This document shows, one piece after another, positions 5,968-9,525 of a stretch of DNA of 9,525 nucleotides. Under the pieces are notes generated by a model, which saw only the letters and a program-made list of their open reading frames with translations, ran no database searches and was not told the DNA's origin. The stretch lies in contig URTP01000083.1 of the NCBI GenBank assembly GCA_900550835.1, positions 1-9,525 of the forward strand. Reading direction: 5' to 3'. Each line of letters opens with the position of its first letter. The first letter of the stretch is position 1. This stretch comes from an uncultured Collinsella sp. GTDB taxonomy: Bacteria > Actinomycetota > Coriobacteriia > Coriobacteriales > Coriobacteriaceae. The translations under genes and the position numbers were made by a program.

Positions 5968-6849
5968 ATGACGGTCTTTATCCAATACCTGGTCAACGGC
6001 CTGTCCATGGGCAGCGTCTACGCCATCATCGCGTTGGGCTACACCATGGTCTACGGTATCGCCAAGATGCTGAACTTCGCTCACGGCGACGTTATCATGG
6101 TCGGTGCCTATGTCTCGTTCTGCGCCACGTCGTATCTCGGCCTCCCGGGTTGGGCATCTGTAATTCTCTCTTGCGTGGTCTGCACGGTTCTCGGTGTTCT
6201 CATTGAGGGTCTGGCCTATAAGCCGCTGCGCCAAGCAGGCCCGCTGGCCGTTTTGATCACGGCCATCGGCGTGTCCTACTTCCTGCAGAATGCCGCGCAG
6301 CTTCTGTGGGGCGCCACGCCCAAGAACTTCACTTCGCTCGTCACCTTCCCGGTGCCGGAGTTCTTGGCCAAGTTCAACGTGAGCGCCGTTTCGCTCGTCA
6401 CCATCGTCGCCTGCCTGGTTATCATGGCCGGTCTGATGTTCTTTACAGGTAAGACCAAGATGGGCAAAGCCATGCGCGCCGTGTCCGAGGACAAGGCCGC
6501 CGCTCAGCTCATGGGCATCAACGTCAACCGTACCATCTCGATGACGTTTGCCATCGGCTCTGCCCTTGCCGCCATCGCCGGCGTGCTGCTGTGCTCCTAC
6601 TCGCCGGTGCTGCAGCCCACGACGGGTGCCATGCCTGGCATCAAGGCCTTCGACGCCGCCGTCTTCGGCGGTATCGGCTCCATCCCCGGCGCCTTTGTCG
6701 GTGGCATTCTCATCGGCATCATCGAGGCGATGGCGCAGGCCTACATTTCCACGAGCCTTGCCAACTCCATCGTCTTTGGTGTTCTGATCATCGTCCTGCT
6801 CGTCAAGCCTGCCGGCCTCTTGGGCAAGTACGTCCCCGAGAAGGTGTAG
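5968..6849 (+). CDS. livH: ABC transporter permease LivH
   Basis: This integral membrane subunit forms the translocation path together with LivM. It is 293 residues long and very hydrophobic. It begins with the classic LivH segment NGLSMGSVYAIIALGYTMVYG (10-30) and then LNFAHGDVIMVGAY (35-48). The cytoplasmic coupling loop that contacts the ATPases is GKAMRAVSEDKAAAQLMGINV (166-186), followed by GGIGSIPGAFVGG (234-246). Two in-frame ATGs are possible. The one at 5968 sits 9 bases from AAAGGGGG, while the one at 5959 abuts that site with no spacing, so 5968 is preferred. The frame remains open upstream to 5854, but that part overlaps the two hairpins and is not protein-like. The stop is followed after 9 bases by livM. 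Confidence 0.95.
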   Translation: MTVFIQYLVNGLSMGSVYAIIALGYTMVYGIAKMLNFAHGDVIMVGAYVSFCATSYLGLPGWASVILSCVVCTVLGVLIEGLAYKPLRQAGPLAVLITAIGVSYFLQNAAQLLWGATPKNFTSLVTFPVPEFLAKFNVSAVSLVTIVACLVIMAGLMFFTGKTKMGKAMRAVSEDKAAAQLMGINVNRTISMTFAIGSALAAIAGVLLCSYSPVLQPTTGAMPGIKAFDAAVFGGIGSIPGAFVGGILIGIIEAMAQAYISTSLANSIVFGVLIIVLLVKPAGLLGKYVPEKV

Positions 6850-6858
6850 GTGAGCGTT

Positions 6859-7938
6859 ATGAAGTTTCTTAAAGACAAGCAGACGCGTCACGACTTTGTT
6901 ACGTACGCCATGTGCCTTGTGGCGTTCGCCATCGTGTTCTTTATGCAGTCCAACCACATGATTCCGCGCATGATCGCCGGTCAGCTGGTTCCCATCACGG
7001 CCTATATCGTCATGGCCATCTCCCTTAACCTCGTCGTCGGCATCGCGGGCGACTTGTCGCTGGGCCACGCGGGCTTTATGAGTGTCGGTGCCTATACGGG
7101 AATCGTCACCGCCGTCGCGCTGGAGAGCGCCGTTCCCTCCGATCCGGTGCGCCTTATCATCAGCATCGTGGTCGGTGCCATCGCTGCCGCCATCCTGGGC
7201 TTCTTGATCGGCATCCCGGTCCTTCGCCTGAGCGGCGATTACCTGGCTATCGTGACGCTGGCCTTTGGCGAGATCATCAAAGAGATCGTCACCTGCCTTA
7301 TCGTGGGCGTCGACTCCCGCGGCCTGCATGTGATCTTTAACATCACAGGTAACTCCACGATCGACGACCTGCACCTGCTCGAGGACGGCACCGCCATCAT
7401 CAAGGGCGCGCAGGGCGCATCGGGCGTGTCGACGTACTCGACCTTCCTCGCCGGTGCCATCCTGGTCATGGTCGCACTCGTGATCGTGCTCAACCTGGTT
7501 CGCAGCCGTACCGGCCGTGCCATTATGGCCGTGCGCGACAACAAGATCGCTGCCGAGTCCGTGGGCATCTCCGTCACCGAGTACCGCATGATCGCCTTCG
7601 TGGTTTCCGCCGCTCTCGCCGGCGCTGCCGGAGCCCTCTTCGGCGGTAACTTCTCGCAGCTTTCCGCCACCAAGTTCGACTTCAACACGTCCATCCTCAT
7701 CCTGGTGTTCGTGGTCCTGGGCGGTCTGGGCAATATGCGCGGCTCCGTCATCGCGGCGGCGTTGCTCACGGTGCTTCCCGAGCTGCTCCGTCAGTTCTCG
7801 GACTACCGCATGCTCATCTACGCCATCGTGCTGATTCTGGTCATGATCTTTACCAACAACCCGCAGCTCAAGTCGTTCTTCGCACGCATTAAGGACCGCT
7901 TTGCTTCCAAGAAGGAGGTGGCAGCCGATGCCCAGTAA
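6859..7938 (+). CDS. livM: ABC transporter permease LivM
   Basis: This is the second membrane subunit, 359 residues. Hydrophobic segments cover about 15-30, 42-63, 97-121, 126-150, 195-214, 244-263, 277-300 and 318-332. Family motifs are SLNLVVGIAGDLSLGHAGF (55-73), SGDYLAIVTLAFGEI (125-139), the coupling loop GRAIMAVRDNKIAAESVGI (219-237) and LGGLGNMRGS (287-296). The segment at 150-190, which often carries a TGG..G motif, is divergent here. The C-terminal tail is basic (FARIKDRFASKK). The start chosen is the ATG at 6859 with AGGTGA before it; a GTG at 6850, directly after the livH stop, would add three residues. The stop overlaps livG by 11 bases, suggesting translational coupling. Confidence 0.94.
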   Translation: MKFLKDKQTRHDFVTYAMCLVAFAIVFFMQSNHMIPRMIAGQLVPITAYIVMAISLNLVVGIAGDLSLGHAGFMSVGAYTGIVTAVALESAVPSDPVRLIISIVVGAIAAAILGFLIGIPVLRLSGDYLAIVTLAFGEIIKEIVTCLIVGVDSRGLHVIFNITGNSTIDDLHLLEDGTAIIKGAQGASGVSTYSTFLAGAILVMVALVIVLNLVRSRTGRAIMAVRDNKIAAESVGISVTEYRMIAFVVSAALAGAAGALFGGNFSQLSATKFDFNTSILILVFVVLGGLGNMRGSVIAAALLTVLPELLRQFSDYRMLIYAIVLILVMIFTNNPQLKSFFARIKDRFASKKEVAADAQ

Positions 7939-8788
7939 GTTTGAGTTCAACAAGGGCAAGATGGTCCCGTATCCTTCTGGCGCCATCGTTCCCGACCGCG
8001 ACCTGGGCCAGCGCCCGGCGCTCGAGTGCATCCACTTGGGCATTGAATTTGGCGGCCTTAAGGCAGTCGACGACTTTAGCCTGACCATCGGTAAGACCGA
8101 GATCGCCGGTCTGATCGGTCCCAACGGTGCCGGTAAGACCACGGTCTTCAACCTGCTCACCAAGGTGTACCAGCCCACGCACGGTACTATCCTGCTCGAC
8201 GGCGAGGACACCTCGGGCAAGTCGGTCTATCAGGTCAACCGTATGGGTATCGCCCGTACGTTCCAGAACATTCGCCTGTTCAACACCATGACGGTGGAGG
8301 ACAACGTTAAGGTCGGCCTGCACAACCAGGAGCGCTACTCTGGTTTTGAGGGCGTGCTGCGTCTGCCGACGTACTGGAAGCACGAGAAGGCCGCCCACGA
8401 GCGCGCCATGGAGCTGCTGTCCATCTTTGATATGGAGCACCTGGCAAACGAGCAGGCCGGCTCGCTGCCTTACGGCGCCCAGCGTCGTCTGGAGATCGTC
8501 CGCGCGCTTGCCACCAACCCCAAACTGCTGCTGCTCGACGAGCCTGCCGCCGGCATGAACCCGTCCGAGACCGCGGAGCTCATGGAGAACATCGTTAAGA
8601 TCCGCGACACCTTTGGCATCGCCATTATGCTTATCGAGCATGATATGTCGCTCGTCATGAACATCTGCGAGGGCATCTGCGTGCTCAACTTTGGTAAGGT
8701 CATCGCCAAGGGCACGGCCGAGGAGATCCAGAACAACGATGCCGTAATTGAGGCATATCTGGGCAAGCAGGATAAGGGGGAGAACTAA
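7928..8788 (+). CDS. livG: ABC transporter ATP-binding protein LivG
   Basis: This cytoplasmic ATPase pairs with LivF to drive LivHM. It has 286 residues. Walker A GPNGAGKTT is at 64-72 and the Q-loop glutamine at 113. The signature is LPYGAQRR at 180-187, in place of LSGGQ, a variation common in LivG. Walker B LLLLDEP is at 200-206 with the catalytic Glu at 205, and the switch His is H238. The LivG-type insert after the Q-loop (FEGVLRLPTYW, 140-150) is present. The ATG at 7928 has a near-perfect AAGGAGGTG seven bases upstream, inside the end of livM. This start leaves about 30 residues before the conserved ABC core (LECIHLGIEFGG), longer than the usual LivG N-terminus. The stop TAA directly abuts the livF ATG. 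Confidence 0.95.
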   Translation: MPSKFEFNKGKMVPYPSGAIVPDRDLGQRPALECIHLGIEFGGLKAVDDFSLTIGKTEIAGLIGPNGAGKTTVFNLLTKVYQPTHGTILLDGEDTSGKSVYQVNRMGIARTFQNIRLFNTMTVEDNVKVGLHNQERYSGFEGVLRLPTYWKHEKAAHERAMELLSIFDMEHLANEQAGSLPYGAQRRLEIVRALATNPKLLLLDEPAAGMNPSETAELMENIVKIRDTFGIAIMLIEHDMSLVMNICEGICVLNFGKVIAKGTAEEIQNNDAVIEAYLGKQDKGEN

Positions 8789-9502
8789 ATGGCAGAGCCG
8801 ATGCTTTCCGTCTACAACATCAACGTCTGGTACGGCGCTATCCACGCCATCAAGGACATCTCCTTTAACGTCAACGAGGGCGAGATCGTGGCCTTGATCG
8901 GCGCGAACGGTGCCGGCAAGTCTACAACGCTTAAAACCGTCTCGGGCCTGCTGCGTTCCAAGACCGGCTCCATCAAGTTTATGGGCGAGGACATTACCCA
9001 TACGCCTGCCGACAAGTTGGTGGGCAAGGGCCTGGCCCAGGTTCCCGAGGGCCGTCGCGCCTTTTTGCAGATGACGGTCGAGGAGAACCTGGAGATGGGC
9101 GCCTATACACAGCCCAAGTCCACGGTTGCTCCGGGCCTTGAGCGCGTCTACGAGCAGTTCCCGCGCCTGAAGGAGCGCCGCCGCCAGGTCGCCGGCACCC
9201 TTTCGGGCGGCGAGCAGCAGATGCTCGTCATGGGCCGTGCCCTTATGAGCAACCCCAAGCTGCTCATGCTCGACGAGCCTTCCATGGGCCTGGCGCCGAT
9301 TCTGATTGAGCAGATCTTCCAGATTGTCGAGGACCTGCACAAGGCCGGTACCACGGTGCTTCTGGTCGAGCAGAACGCCCAGATGGCGCTTTCAATCGCC
9401 ACGCGCGGCTACGTGCTCGAGACCGGCAAGATCACCATGACCGGCACCGGCCAAGAGCTCCTGCACGACGACAACGTCCGCAAGGCTTACCTGGGCGGCT
9501 AG
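8789..9502 (+). CDS. livF: ABC transporter ATP-binding protein LivF
   Basis: This is the second ATPase subunit, 237 residues and full length for the family. Walker A GANGAGKST is at 38-46 and the Q-loop in LAQVPEGRR (Q84). The signature is a canonical LSGGEQQ at 138-144. Walker B LLMLDEP is at 158-164 with the catalytic Glu at 163. The switch position is Gln (VEQNA, Q195) rather than His, which is normal for LivF and not a defect. The ATG follows the livG stop with no gap, and its AAGGGGGAG ribosome site lies inside the livG end. It is the last gene seen in the operon. The 23 bases after its stop show only the start of a possible GGCGG/CCGCC stem before the window ends. Confidence 0.96.
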   Translation: MAEPMLSVYNINVWYGAIHAIKDISFNVNEGEIVALIGANGAGKSTTLKTVSGLLRSKTGSIKFMGEDITHTPADKLVGKGLAQVPEGRRAFLQMTVEENLEMGAYTQPKSTVAPGLERVYEQFPRLKERRRQVAGTLSGGEQQMLVMGRALMSNPKLLMLDEPSMGLAPILIEQIFQIVEDLHKAGTTVLLVEQNAQMALSIATRGYVLETGKITMTGTGQELLHDDNVRKAYLGG

Positions 9503-9525
9503 GGACTTCCGCCGTTCTGCCGAAC

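Noticed and set aside
5944..8220. 758-codon open frame on the minus strand opposite livH, livM and livG
   Set aside because: It is a shadow of GC-rich coding DNA. The product is a His/Asp/Gly/Arg-rich low-complexity string without domains, and the opposite strand carries three clear conserved genes with ribosome sites.
7889..9340. 483-codon minus-strand open frame opposite livG and livF
   Set aside because: Antisense shadow with a repetitive Val/Asp/Gly/Leu composition; the plus-strand ATPase motifs are unambiguous.
9195..9375. LivF missing the ABC switch histidine
   Set aside because: Gln at this position (VEQNA) is the normal state in the LivF family and is not a defect.

Overview
The window is high-GC bacterial DNA (genes near 60% GC by eye) with short intergenic gaps and strong Shine-Dalgarno sequences. 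Gene content and protein style suggest a gut actinobacterium of the Coriobacteriia, most likely Collinsella or a close relative. That placement is inference from recognition, not from a marker gene.

Left part (1-1608). The window opens inside an unrecognised plus-strand gene that stops at 361. Its downstream region carries three tandem ~62-bp palindromic units (377-547) and then a strong intrinsic terminator (562-603). A minus-strand short-chain dehydrogenase follows (646-1395); it resembles the BaiA type of bile-acid 3-alpha-hydroxysteroid dehydrogenase more than generic FabG. Its upstream gap holds an inverted repeat and the terminator of the next gene.

Middle (1609-3203). A complete homoserine dehydrogenase with a C-terminal ACT domain (hom, minus strand) appears to be a single-gene transcription unit. 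It has a recognisable promoter, a good ribosome site and its own terminator. A 251-bp divergent region separates it from the liv genes.

Right part (3204-9502). This is a six-gene branched-chain amino acid type ABC uptake locus, all on the plus strand. It has two tandem paralogous substrate-binding lipoproteins, the permeases LivH and LivM, and the ATPases LivG and LivF. The binding proteins would be anchored outside the membrane and deliver substrate to LivHM, with transport powered by LivGF. The two binding-protein genes are separated by a 31% GC tract that looks regulatory. Two hairpins between the second binding protein and livH could make binding protein more abundant than the membrane complex. 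livH, livM, livG and livF are packed with gaps of 9, -11 and 0 bases.

Most of the window is ordinary metabolism and transport. The items worth a second look are the tandem hairpin array, the BaiA-like dehydrogenase with a changed cofactor loop, the twin-arginine signals and local near-identity of the two binding proteins, and the hairpins and AT-rich tract within the transport locus. I found no RNA gene, insertion sequence or CRISPR array.
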